From: Pyrobaculum arsenaticum DSM 13514
GTDB lineage: Archaea > Thermoproteota > Thermoprotei > Thermoproteales > Thermoproteaceae
Direction: 5' to 3'
Length of the DNA stretch: 64,000 nucleotides
NCBI RefSeq assembly: GCF_000016385.1
Contig: NC_009376.1
Coordinates: 1,302,001-1,366,000, forward strand
Each line of letters begins with the position of its first letter. The first letter of the stretch is position 1. This document shows, in pieces, positions 16,400-24,971 of the stretch. Under the pieces are notes generated by a model, which saw only the letters and a list, made by a program, of their open reading frames with translations, ran no database searches and had not been told where the DNA came from. Made by a program: the position numbers and the translations under genes.

Positions 16400-18465
16400 C
16401 GCCTCTTTAGCCAAAGCGCAACTGCGGCGGTTATAATTACCACAGATGCGATGGCCGCAACTGCAAAGGCGTCCAGCTGGTACACCGCCTCGTAAACGCC
16501 CGGCCCCGCGACTACGTCGCTCGGGGCCCAGTGGGAGAAGCGCCAGAAGACGTTGTAGCGGTTGCGGTCCGGCGGTAGCAGGGCGTAGCCGTGGGGGAGC
16601 CACCTCTCCTCCTGGCCCCAAGGGTATTTCAACACGACGCGGTACTCCCTCGCCGTGTTGGCGGTGACGTTAAGCGGCCCGTCTACTCTCTCCGGCAGTT
16701 GCCACCCGTTGAACCAAATCCTAGTACTGCCGTCGTCGTAGAGCTTCTCAGGGGGCTTAGGCGCCGGCGGCTTAGCCCCCGCGTCTGCCCAGACGGCCGC
16801 GGTGTAGTTAGGCGCATTAAACGTCACGAGATACTGCACCTTGTACCTAGCCGTGTATGTCCCCGGCCCCACGGCGCGTCTAAGCTCTTTAGACCCGTCG
16901 CTCCACCCGGTGAAGACGAGTCTAGTGGAGTTGCCAAAGTCGACGACTTCGTCGGCGTAGATCACCGCGGTCTGGCCCGGCTTAAGCCAGAGCTCTGTGG
17001 CATTGAACGTGCTACGTGTATAAGCCTCCGCGCGGAGGAGGTAGTACTCGTCGTAGTAAGTCTCTACATATGCGGGGAGGCCTGGGTAGACGTAGTCCTC
17101 CACCGGCGCCATAGGCGCCCCCTTGCTGTCGTAAGCCGCCACGCCTTTTAACACCCGTTTTACTCCGCCTTCAACTAACTCCGCCGCCACGTCTAGTCTG
17201 TAGAGCGGGGCTACAGCCGTCGCGTTCCTCACGTCTACAGTTAACACTGGAACCGGCGGCATCCTCCTCCCGCCGACAAGCCACCCGGCTAAATACGCCT
17301 TTAAAACGCCGGTTTTAGCCCTCACCTCGGCTTCGAGGGGGGCGGCGTAGGCGGTGGGGCCCGCGGCCAGCTCGGGGCCCTTGGCAGGCGGCGTCACCTC
17401 GACTCTGTAAAGCCGCTGGTAGCTGACGACGCGGCCGTCGAAGCCGGCGGGGGCGCAGACCCCGTCTGTGAAGTTGATGCGCAACGGCGTTAGCTCCGCC
17501 CCCCTGGGCACGTACACCACGGCCCTCCCAGTGACGTTGTAAGTAGCTACGCCGGCTTTGATCACGCCGTAGGGACAACCAACCACCTCCACCTCTCTCT
17601 GGGTGAAGGAGTATACTTGCACCCCGGAGTCGTCTTGGACGGCGAGCGTAAAGCCCCGGAAGTCAAGGGCGAGGGATCTAGGCATGTTTGCCTGTATAGA
17701 CGCCGCCAGCTGCCCACCGCGGTAGAGCTCCACCCTGTCGGCGAAGCCCACCGCCAAGACGTTGCCGTCGCCGGAGATGGCAACGGCGTATACAGGCTCT
17801 TTAACAGGGATGGCGGCGGAGCCCCAGTACACGGCGCCCTCAGCGGCGAAGGTCAAGACGCAGTTTTGCGAGACGGCGGCGGGCGGGCTTAGCGAGAGCA
17901 ACTCGCCGAAGCCGACGTACTCCCTCCCGTCTACCACCACGTACGGCTTATCCCTCTTGGCCAGCGCCACGGTGTATCCACAGCGGAGGGGGTGCTCCAC
18001 GTAGCCCGGCCTCCACACGCCGTATCTAAGAGCACCGCCGTCGTAGACCAGCGATATTACGGGCACTCCGACTGTTTTCTCAGAGGCGACTCTTCCGTTT
18101 TGCAACTCGACAATCCGGCCGTCCATGGTGCCTACTGCTATTCGGTTGCAGTCGGTGGCTATGGCAGAGGCGTTTAGCTTCAAGACGGCTGACCACAACG
18201 CCGCGCCTCTGACGTACAGCGCCACGCGGGTGCCGAGCCAGCTCGTGGCGTTGCCGAGGGGGTGCGCGACGGCTAGGCAAGAGCCCATGGGGTCTGTGGC
18301 TATTAAAGCGCCGGGGGCGTCCACGTGCCACAGCCTCTGGCCAAGGCCGTTTAACGCGCCGAATCCCCCCAGCGTGGAGTAGTACACCACGTCTCCGCCC
18401 TCTGAGACGTACACTACAGCGAGGGCGACGGCGGTTATTGCCATTATTGCCAATATATGCCGCAT
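16396..18465 (-). CDS. Large surface protein, beta-propeller-like with C-terminal anchor
   Basis: About 689 residues from ATG 18465. A signal-anchor helix (MRHILAIMAITAVALAVVYV) is followed by some 300 residues of short beta repeats resembling a WD40/quinoprotein propeller (SLALDFRGFTLAVQDDSGV; YAVAISGDGNVLAVGFADRV). Then come beta-sandwich modules with VVDFGNSTRLVFTGW and RYKVQYLVTFNAPNY, and a C-terminal membrane helix ending KRR. Many N-x-S/T sites suggest an extracellular glycoprotein. The VDFGN(S/G)TRLV module is shared with the 804-residue surface protein at 20067-22481. An upstream in-frame start near 18618 is unlikely because it lies in the neighbouring gene. Confidence 0.65.
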   Translation of the reverse strand: MRHILAIMAITAVALAVVYVSEGGDVVYYSTLGGFGALNGLGQRLWHVDAPGALIATDPMGSCLAVAHPLGNATSWLGTRVALYVRGAALWSAVLKLNASAIATDCNRIAVGTMDGRIVELQNGRVASEKTVGVPVISLVYDGGALRYGVWRPGYVEHPLRCGYTVALAKRDKPYVVVDGREYVGFGELLSLSPPAAVSQNCVLTFAAEGAVYWGSAAIPVKEPVYAVAISGDGNVLAVGFADRVELYRGGQLAASIQANMPRSLALDFRGFTLAVQDDSGVQVYSFTQREVEVVGCPYGVIKAGVATYNVTGRAVVYVPRGAELTPLRINFTDGVCAPAGFDGRVVSYQRLYRVEVTPPAKGPELAAGPTAYAAPLEAEVRAKTGVLKAYLAGWLVGGRRMPPVPVLTVDVRNATAVAPLYRLDVAAELVEGGVKRVLKGVAAYDSKGAPMAPVEDYVYPGLPAYVETYYDEYYLLRAEAYTRSTFNATELWLKPGQTAVIYADEVVDFGNSTRLVFTGWSDGSKELRRAVGPGTYTARYKVQYLVTFNAPNYTAAVWADAGAKPPAPKPPEKLYDDGSTRIWFNGWQLPERVDGPLNVTANTAREYRVVLKYPWGQEERWLPHGYALLPPDRNRYNVFWRFSHWAPSDVVAGPGVYEAVYQLDAFAVAAIASVVIITAAVALWLKRR

Positions 18466-18502
18466 GTGAAAAGCTGGAAAAAAGAGCGGATTAGGAAAAA
18501 CA

Positions 18503-20011
18503 TCAGCCAATTGCCGGGACGGTGAAGTTGCCGGGCGGCGGCTGCACTTTGGGCAAGGGGAAGGGCAGTGGCATCGCAGACAAGGCCAGCACCGCCCCCA
18601 GAGAATACATGCTGGCAATCCCTATTTTGTAGCGGTACGTATTTTGCGCAACGCTAAAATACTGCTTGTAAAGAGTGACAATAGAAGATCTGTTTAACGC
18701 CACTTGAGGAATTTGGCCAAATACAGCGTCGCCAGGGGTGAAGAAGATTTTCTTAAAGGCCTCTTCTGGCGTATAGCCCTGGCTTATTAGAAAATCAATC
18801 ATACCTTTGATGACTTCTCTGTCTTTTTCTGAATAGGCGCCGTTTATTATGCCGTCTATTAACGAGTTTTTAATAGTCTCCCACTTCTGAACGTAATTAT
18901 TGTGCATAGTTATGTTGCGAATCGGTATTGTAACTCTGCATTCAGACGCGTCGTCGACAGGAGACGCGTAAATTTTGGCAGCGACGACATTTCCCTTTTT
19001 ATCTGTCCATACAATTGACGTAACTCTGACGACAGGTGTAACCCATGCTAAAGCAGAACTAAGGTCAGGCGCGTTGACGCCAACCCCCTTCTCGATTTGC
19101 CAGCAGAAGTCCACCACTGCCGAGGCGTTTGCTAGTCTGTACTCAGTCCATCTATGCGTCTCTTGGTAGCTTATTTTCGATTTGTAACACTCGCCTAGGT
19201 AGACAGCCCTGCTACCCTGGTAGTCAACTACCGTCAAATAAACCTTCCACGAAGTGTATTCATAATTGGGATAACTTGCATAATCGAAGTACGCGTTTAC
19301 TATAAAAGTAGTGTCCACCCCTCCAAGGTAGTTTGTCAAAAAAGCGCTTGGGGGGCGCAGTATCTTTACGTTTTTCGCGGCAGTTTTGGACCCCGGTCCG
19401 CGCATCTCCCACCCACTGCCGCTTAGAAGCGTCAATATTCTTACGCAATAATCGCCAACACACATTGTCGTATCCCTAGAGATGACTTTTAACTCCACTT
19501 GAAATCTGTTGTCATATATGCTTGCGCCGCTTGTATCGCATATCAATTTCGCCTCGATAGGTATGCCCTCGATATCCATATACCCGTTTGCGGCGCTGAA
19601 CGCCTCAATTAACTTAAGAGAGGCCGGGTTTATGCCTGACGGACTCGCGCGGGCAGAGAGAGGCTTGCTACACGACACAACCCCCTCCAGCTTCCGCTGA
19701 AATCTGCCGTCAGGAGAATTGCCATATTGTATCAACGCCTCGACGCGGTCGCCGCACTTGACGTAGACGCCAGTCCAGCCCTTCCCAGCGCCTGCGGGCT
19801 TCCCGTTGACGTAGATGTAGGCGGCCGCCGGAGCTGCGCCGGAGTAGTCGAAAAGGCCTATCTCAACGCCCTTAGAAGTGTTTCTAAACGTAATATAAGG
19901 CATCACCTCTCCGTAGGGCAGGGCCTTGGGCCAGTGGCCGAACGCGTAGAGCATGAGCGCGGCTACCGCAGTTGCAACCGCCAGCAACACAGCCGCCTTT
20001 AGAATCTCCAT
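18503..20011 (-). CDS. Surface protein with N-terminal signal anchor
   Basis: 502 residues. Residues 4-24 form a hydrophobic signal anchor (ILKAAVLLAVATAVAALMLY). The rest is rich in Thr, Tyr, Ser and Asn with several Cys pairs and predicted beta structure (KVYLTVVDYQGSRAVYLGE). The C-terminus is Pro-rich with a second hydrophobic stretch (MYSLGAVLALSAMPLPFPLP). No family recognised. It lies in a run of four co-oriented surface-protein genes and probably contributes to an extracellular appendage or envelope structure. Confidence 0.6.
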   Translation of the reverse strand: MEILKAAVLLAVATAVAALMLYAFGHWPKALPYGEVMPYITFRNTSKGVEIGLFDYSGAAPAAAYIYVNGKPAGAGKGWTGVYVKCGDRVEALIQYGNSPDGRFQRKLEGVVSCSKPLSARASPSGINPASLKLIEAFSAANGYMDIEGIPIEAKLICDTSGASIYDNRFQVELKVISRDTTMCVGDYCVRILTLLSGSGWEMRGPGSKTAAKNVKILRPPSAFLTNYLGGVDTTFIVNAYFDYASYPNYEYTSWKVYLTVVDYQGSRAVYLGECYKSKISYQETHRWTEYRLANASAVVDFCWQIEKGVGVNAPDLSSALAWVTPVVRVTSIVWTDKKGNVVAAKIYASPVDDASECRVTIPIRNITMHNNYVQKWETIKNSLIDGIINGAYSEKDREVIKGMIDFLISQGYTPEEAFKKIFFTPGDAVFGQIPQVALNRSSIVTLYKQYFSVAQNTYRYKIGIASMYSLGAVLALSAMPLPFPLPKVQPPPGNFTVPAIG

Positions 20012-20066
20012 AGGAGAGGGAGAGGAAAAAACAATGTTGAATTACGGCAGACGAGTGAAAAAACGT

Positions 20067-22481
20067 TTACCGCCTCCTCCTCAGAGCCGCCGCGGCAAGT
20101 ACTGCAGACAGAGCCCCCAGGGTGTACGGGGAGAGGGGCCACTGCCTCGCCTCGAGCTGGCAGAGGCCCTCAGTCTCCACTGAGGCGTAAATCCTCCCGG
20201 CGGCGTCTGCCCTGTAGACGCGGCCGCAGAGCTCAACCTCGGCTGTGGGGTTGGGGATGCCGAGGGCGTCTTTAAACTCGCCGTAGTAAGAGGCTTGGTA
20301 TCTCGCTGTCACGCTCGCCGGCCCCCTCACCTCCACTTGCGGAACTAGCGGCGTGTATCTAACGCCTCCTGCCGCTGTGCCGTTCAGCCTAATTACAGAC
20401 CCCTCGTAGGCCCACCCCCTCCACTCCTCTACTCCCCTTATCTCAACCCAGTGCTGCCTTCTGTAGGTGACTGATACGGAGAGCGGCCCCTCCACCGCCA
20501 CCGCCGGTGGGTCCGGGTCCACGAGCCTTGTGCCGTTGCCGAAGTCAACCACTGGCGGCATTACGAAAGTCGTACCGGGCTTGAACCACCCCTCCGTCTT
20601 GTTGACCGGCGTCTTCACAGAGATCCAGTAGTACCTCTCGGCGTAGGAGAGGACCAGCGTCAGCGGCCTGTCCACCGCCACCGCCGCGGCCGGCGTTCCG
20701 TTTATTAAAAGGCCGGCGAGGCGGGTGCCGTTGCCCGGCTCCCAGGGGTCGGGGGCGCTGGGGAGGTAGGGGGAGCCCCTCTCAGCCCAACGCTCGACGG
20801 CGCCGTGTGGCGAGACAACCCTCACCAGGTAGTACACGGTGTAGTTAGCCTTTACGCGGAGAGGCCTCTCCACGGGGATTGAGTAGGGCCTCAACGCTAT
20901 TCTCGTGCCGTTGGGGAGGACGTAGTCGCCGGAGATCCTCACTGGGGTCCCCGGGGGGAGGAAGGTCTCGTTGCGGCCGAGGGGGGTCTCCACCACAACC
21001 CGGTACAGCTTCGTGTAGTTCACCGTGTAGACCCTCCCCGGTATGTTAAAGACAACGGCGAAGGGCTCCGCCTTTAGAAGCGTCCCGTTGGGGAGGAGGA
21101 CGTCTCTAGGTGTGTAGAGAAGCCGCGCCCCCCTCTCCCCCACGAGCCTCTCCGTGGAGTTGTACCCCGCAACGTAGACGGAGTAGTGGGTACAGTAGAG
21201 CTCCGCAGGGCCTCTCACCAAATACCCCCTCCCCAGCCTTACGACGTTTCCAACCGCCACCGGCTCCCCAACCTCACAGGTAAAGTAGGTGCCGTTTTGC
21301 GCTTTAGTCCTCTCGCCGTGGAGAACCACCTCCACGTCTTTATGTTCAAGCACTGTGGGCTCCGTGGACACGCCTGGACGCACATAAACGCTAAAACCGT
21401 CAAAATCAACCCCCGCCTCAAGACGCCCCAGGCCCCAGAGCATGTTGATAACATATTTCGGAACTGCCAACGTGTCGTTGCCTATGAGAAGCCACAGCCT
21501 CCCAAGAGGCGCCGCGGCGCGGCCGTCCAAATCTTGTATGGCTACGTAAGCAGCTGTAGTGGTTGAGCCGACGTAGCTGATGAGGTAAGGCCCTGTGTAG
21601 AGCCATGGCTCCTCGTTGCTCAAAGGCGTTGTGTCCAGCTTGTAGAAAAACTCGCCATCTACATAGAAGTAGACGCCATCTTTTCCCGCTATGGCGGTGA
21701 TGTTTTTAGGCGGCGTATCGCGGGGAATGCACTTGGAGTATTCCAGCAGCGGGTTTTTAATATCGTTTAGAAACCAATACCCTCCCCAGCGGTACCACCA
21801 CGGTTGCCAGAAGACGGCCCAGGACACGCAGAGCTTTCCAAAATCAGTGTAATTTCTAAACCAGTAGACCGAGGCGCCAATAACTTTAGCCGCGTCATGT
21901 CCGGGGCATGTCGTGTTGAAAAGCTTTCTCCAGTCTATTACCCGCTCTCTTAGAGGCCATGGGTCGACCACGGGATATGTGATCTCTTGTAAACATGTGA
22001 GGACGGGACCTCTGCCCAGCTTAACGGCGACATCGAAACTGTAAATAACCCGCGAGTCTTTTAAATAGCTCTCGTAAACGCCAGGTCCAAACTTCCTCAA
22101 CCTAGCTCCCCAGAAGATCCACTCGTTCCACTTGATATGTGTCCTGGGACTAACGTTTTGCGGCGCTTCGAAAAGAGCCATGGCCCTCTTGTATACGTAC
22201 TCAACAGGCTTGCCGCCCGGCGCCCACGCCGAGGCGACTACGCCCGGCGTCATGCTGTACTGCGGCTCGACGCAACCGACGTAGCCGGGCTCGCAGTAGT
22301 GGACAAAATAATCGTTATAGGTAACTGCATAAACGTCAATTACAGTCTGTATATTAGGCGTGAGTTGAATACTTATACCGCGTGCGTATATCTCCGGCAT
22401 GTACCACCCATAAGGCGTGTGGAACAATTTTGCCACTACGAGAAGCGCCAACAAAGTTCCTAACAACAAGGCCCGGTACAT
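20067..22481 (-). CDS. Large surface protein with repeated beta modules and C-terminal anchor
   Basis: 804 residues. It has an N-terminal hydrophobic segment (LLLGTLLALLVVAKLF), a long Trp/Tyr-rich extracellular domain (WWYRWGGYWFLNDIKNP), then about four ~70-residue modules beginning with LYRVVVETPLGRNETFLPPG, YYLVRVVSPHGAVERWAERG, YYWISVKTPVNKTEGWFKPG and HWVEIRGVEEWRGWAYEGS, and a C-terminal helix followed by RRRR. A TATA-like CCTTAAAA about 23 bases before ATG 22481 supports the start. Module similarity with the protein at 16396-18465 suggests paralogous stalk domains. Likely an adhesin or envelope protein of the element. Confidence 0.65.
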   Translation of the reverse strand: MYRALLLGTLLALLVVAKLFHTPYGWYMPEIYARGISIQLTPNIQTVIDVYAVTYNDYFVHYCEPGYVGCVEPQYSMTPGVVASAWAPGGKPVEYVYKRAMALFEAPQNVSPRTHIKWNEWIFWGARLRKFGPGVYESYLKDSRVIYSFDVAVKLGRGPVLTCLQEITYPVVDPWPLRERVIDWRKLFNTTCPGHDAAKVIGASVYWFRNYTDFGKLCVSWAVFWQPWWYRWGGYWFLNDIKNPLLEYSKCIPRDTPPKNITAIAGKDGVYFYVDGEFFYKLDTTPLSNEEPWLYTGPYLISYVGSTTTAAYVAIQDLDGRAAAPLGRLWLLIGNDTLAVPKYVINMLWGLGRLEAGVDFDGFSVYVRPGVSTEPTVLEHKDVEVVLHGERTKAQNGTYFTCEVGEPVAVGNVVRLGRGYLVRGPAELYCTHYSVYVAGYNSTERLVGERGARLLYTPRDVLLPNGTLLKAEPFAVVFNIPGRVYTVNYTKLYRVVVETPLGRNETFLPPGTPVRISGDYVLPNGTRIALRPYSIPVERPLRVKANYTVYYLVRVVSPHGAVERWAERGSPYLPSAPDPWEPGNGTRLAGLLINGTPAAAVAVDRPLTLVLSYAERYYWISVKTPVNKTEGWFKPGTTFVMPPVVDFGNGTRLVDPDPPAVAVEGPLSVSVTYRRQHWVEIRGVEEWRGWAYEGSVIRLNGTAAGGVRYTPLVPQVEVRGPASVTARYQASYYGEFKDALGIPNPTAEVELCGRVYRADAAGRIYASVETEGLCQLEARQWPLSPYTLGALSAVLAAAALRRRR

Positions 22482-22533
22482 GATTTTGAAAAAAGAAGTA
22501 GGGTTTTTAAGGAAATGTTATTTCTTGTTTTGT

Positions 22534-24249
22534 TTATTCCCCCGGATCGCACTCGCATCTTACTTCATTTTTACAATTTCTTGGCTTATTTTCTGTGTTC
22601 AAAGAGCAGTATGGCTTGTTTTCGCTTTTGAGATCCACCACTATTAGAGTGGTGCCGTCTACTGTGGCGGTATCTATCTCCTTCCACACTGTCTCTTCTT
22701 GATATATGCCGCATCCCTGGGTTATTTTCAAGTATTGCCTCTCCACTGTTATTTTATACCCAGTGATGTCGCCGTTGGGCATTTCGAAGAGCTGTAGATC
22801 TGTCAGCTTCTGGCTTGGCAGTTGTTTGTAAATTGTGGTTGGGATGCATTTCTCACTTGGCTGGAAGTAGTCAATGGGGGGCGGCGGGAGGGGCTTTTCC
22901 GCTACGACGTAGCCGTATCCGTGATATGCGTCGTACGCCACGGGCTGGTCCCAGAGGTATAAAGTCAGCTGTCCCGAAGCAGTTACGTTGTAGAGCTGGT
23001 ATGTCACTCCGCCACCTACGTCGGTGTACTCTCCCACAAGCTTTTGGTTATACCCCGCCCTCACGTCGAGAGTGTATCTATATGAGGCTATGTCTGTTAT
23101 CCTGACGCCGTATATCGCCCTGTTGTAGACCTTGCCGCCGTGGGCAAAGCCCTGGGCGGCGGGGACGTAGCCGAGGATCGTAGACACGCCGGCGGGCAGG
23201 GCCCAGAGCCATGTCCGCAGGTTGTCTCTCGTCACGACGATAGGCACATAGTCTGGTAGTATCCTCTTCGGGTGAGGCCACGGTATGTATATCGTCTCGT
23301 CTCCGACAAGCTGGCCGTCTCTATACACCTTGATGTTCAGATACCAAATACCCAGCGGCTTGGTCTCAATCCGCACCGTCGGCGTGACTTTCCGCCGTAC
23401 TCCCTTGTCAAGATCAACCCAATAGCATTCAATGCCCCAATAGTAGGGGTATCGGTCCCACTGCCAGAAACTGTTATGAAAGCCATTTGTTTTGATGTAA
23501 CATCCGTAGTACTGCCTTGGCAATTGTGCTGTAGAATAGACCAACACTGCTGTGTCTTCATCTTTTATCACCCACGTCTCTAATCCGCCAAAAGTCAACA
23601 CGGATACATCGAAGGCGGCGCCGTACGCCAGTAACATATTGAGCAAGTCGATATCCGCTATGGCTACCCATAAGTTGGCATCGGCGTAAAGTAAACGCAT
23701 TCCAGTTCCGCCCGGCGCTTTCACCACTTTATAACCTGGGGGGATAATGTAATCTCTGTGAACGGCCTTTTCGTCGTATTTGTCGTAACGGACGTCGTAC
23801 CAATAAATATCGACACGGGTGCCGTTGTCCACGGCGAGGACTTCATATATTAGAAACGGCGAAGCCCCGCCGAAGCCCCGGTAGACCCTGTCCTGGCCCA
23901 ATCTCCACATCACAGTCCACACAGCCGTGGCGTTTGAGCCCACCTTCGCGAAGTAGTCAACAGCGTCGCTACTTAGCAAAACGCCGGGATAGACGTACAG
24001 CGTGTACCTACGGCTAATTGACGTATAGGGAACCGAGTATTTATCCACAGCATATCCTATGTATATAGGCCTCCACTTTTCCGGGCTCGGGGGTTTTGTG
24101 GAGAATTTAAGCCATCCCTGCCACGGCATTGGGGGTATGTTCTGATCGCCCAGCCTGTAGTAGCCCCCAGGCCTTATTTCAAAGGGTATTCCCTGCGGGG
24201 TTTCTCCGCTTGCTGGCGCAGTGCCGTTGTACGCTTGCACCCCGTTCAC
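22534..24249 (-). CDS. Surface protein, probably missing its N-terminus
   Basis: 571 residues from GTG 24249. Tyr/Trp-rich beta structure (PYYWGIECYWVDLDKGVRRK; GYGYVVAEKPLPPPPIDYF) and a Cys-rich tail (NCKNEVRCECDPGE), resembling the neighbouring surface proteins. Unlike them it lacks a signal peptide. The frame stays open another 17 codons upstream with coding character (NWLLWVNGV) to a stop at 24301-24303, and so runs into the 5' end of the divergent gene. The true 5' part was therefore probably lost at a rearrangement junction near 24270-24300. No promoter motif is visible. Confidence 0.55.
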   Translation of the reverse strand: MNGVQAYNGTAPASGETPQGIPFEIRPGGYYRLGDQNIPPMPWQGWLKFSTKPPSPEKWRPIYIGYAVDKYSVPYTSISRRYTLYVYPGVLLSSDAVDYFAKVGSNATAVWTVMWRLGQDRVYRGFGGASPFLIYEVLAVDNGTRVDIYWYDVRYDKYDEKAVHRDYIIPPGYKVVKAPGGTGMRLLYADANLWVAIADIDLLNMLLAYGAAFDVSVLTFGGLETWVIKDEDTAVLVYSTAQLPRQYYGCYIKTNGFHNSFWQWDRYPYYWGIECYWVDLDKGVRRKVTPTVRIETKPLGIWYLNIKVYRDGQLVGDETIYIPWPHPKRILPDYVPIVVTRDNLRTWLWALPAGVSTILGYVPAAQGFAHGGKVYNRAIYGVRITDIASYRYTLDVRAGYNQKLVGEYTDVGGGVTYQLYNVTASGQLTLYLWDQPVAYDAYHGYGYVVAEKPLPPPPIDYFQPSEKCIPTTIYKQLPSQKLTDLQLFEMPNGDITGYKITVERQYLKITQGCGIYQEETVWKEIDTATVDGTTLIVVDLKSENKPYCSLNTENKPRNCKNEVRCECDPGE

Positions 24250-24287
24250 CCAGAGAAGCCAGTTTCCGCCCAGGGCCCCGGGGGGCC

Positions 24288-24923
24288 ATGTTCTGGGACC
24301 TCATGGAGCCGTGGAAAAAGGCGGCTATCGCGCTGGGCGTAGCCGCGGCTATAGCGGCGCTGGCCGTCTTCCTAGGCGGCGGACTCGGCGGCAACACGGC
24401 GGTTAAGACGGCGACCGGCGGCACCACCTACGTTACGGCGGTGAAAACGGTGACGGTGGTAAAGCCTCTTGAAGCCTCTCTTAGAATTGAAGGCGGTCGT
24501 TGTCTCATAGTGGTGAAACTCCCGCCGCCGCCGGAGACGGCGTGGGGCGGGGCGTACGGCGCCGGGCTGGTGCAAGGGGCAGGCGGTTGGTACGGCTACC
24601 TCGTCCTCGACAACGGTACTCACGTGGTTATCCCGCCTATCGTCGCCAGGGCCTACGGCCACGACATGGTCTTCATGCTCGGATGCACGGAGAGAGACGT
24701 GACTAAGTTGTATATGTTCAGCAATGTGACCGGAGGCGGCTTCAACGAGCAGAGAATTGGCCGCATGACCTTCCAGCCGTGCAACAGCTTCTGCGTAGAC
24801 CACGAGGTGGAGTACGTTGTGAAAAACGTCCAACGGATATACGCAGTGGTCAACTGGTACCCGCCAGGCATAGACGGCTACCCCATCGCACAGGTAGGCG
24901 GCGTGCCGGTTAGAGTTAAATAA
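24288..24923 (+). CDS. Membrane-anchored hypothetical protein
   Basis: 211 residues from ATG 24288. Residues 7-30 form a membrane helix (KKAAIALGVAAAIAALAVFL), followed by a Thr/Val linker and a globular outer domain with Cys residues (MTFQPCNSFCVDHEVEYVV). No family recognised. It is transcribed away from the surface-protein block and toward the HerA/VirB4-like ATPase, 48 bases upstream of it, so the two may form an operon. A role in the pilus or DNA-transfer apparatus is inferred from position. Confidence 0.55.
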   Translation: MFWDLMEPWKKAAIALGVAAAIAALAVFLGGGLGGNTAVKTATGGTTYVTAVKTVTVVKPLEASLRIEGGRCLIVVKLPPPPETAWGGAYGAGLVQGAGGWYGYLVLDNGTHVVIPPIVARAYGHDMVFMLGCTERDVTKLYMFSNVTGGGFNEQRIGRMTFQPCNSFCVDHEVEYVVKNVQRIYAVVNWYPPGIDGYPIAQVGGVPVRVK

Positions 24924-24971
24924 CCGCCCCCTTTTCCCCCATTCCATATTTTTCCCCCGACCCCCTTCCCC

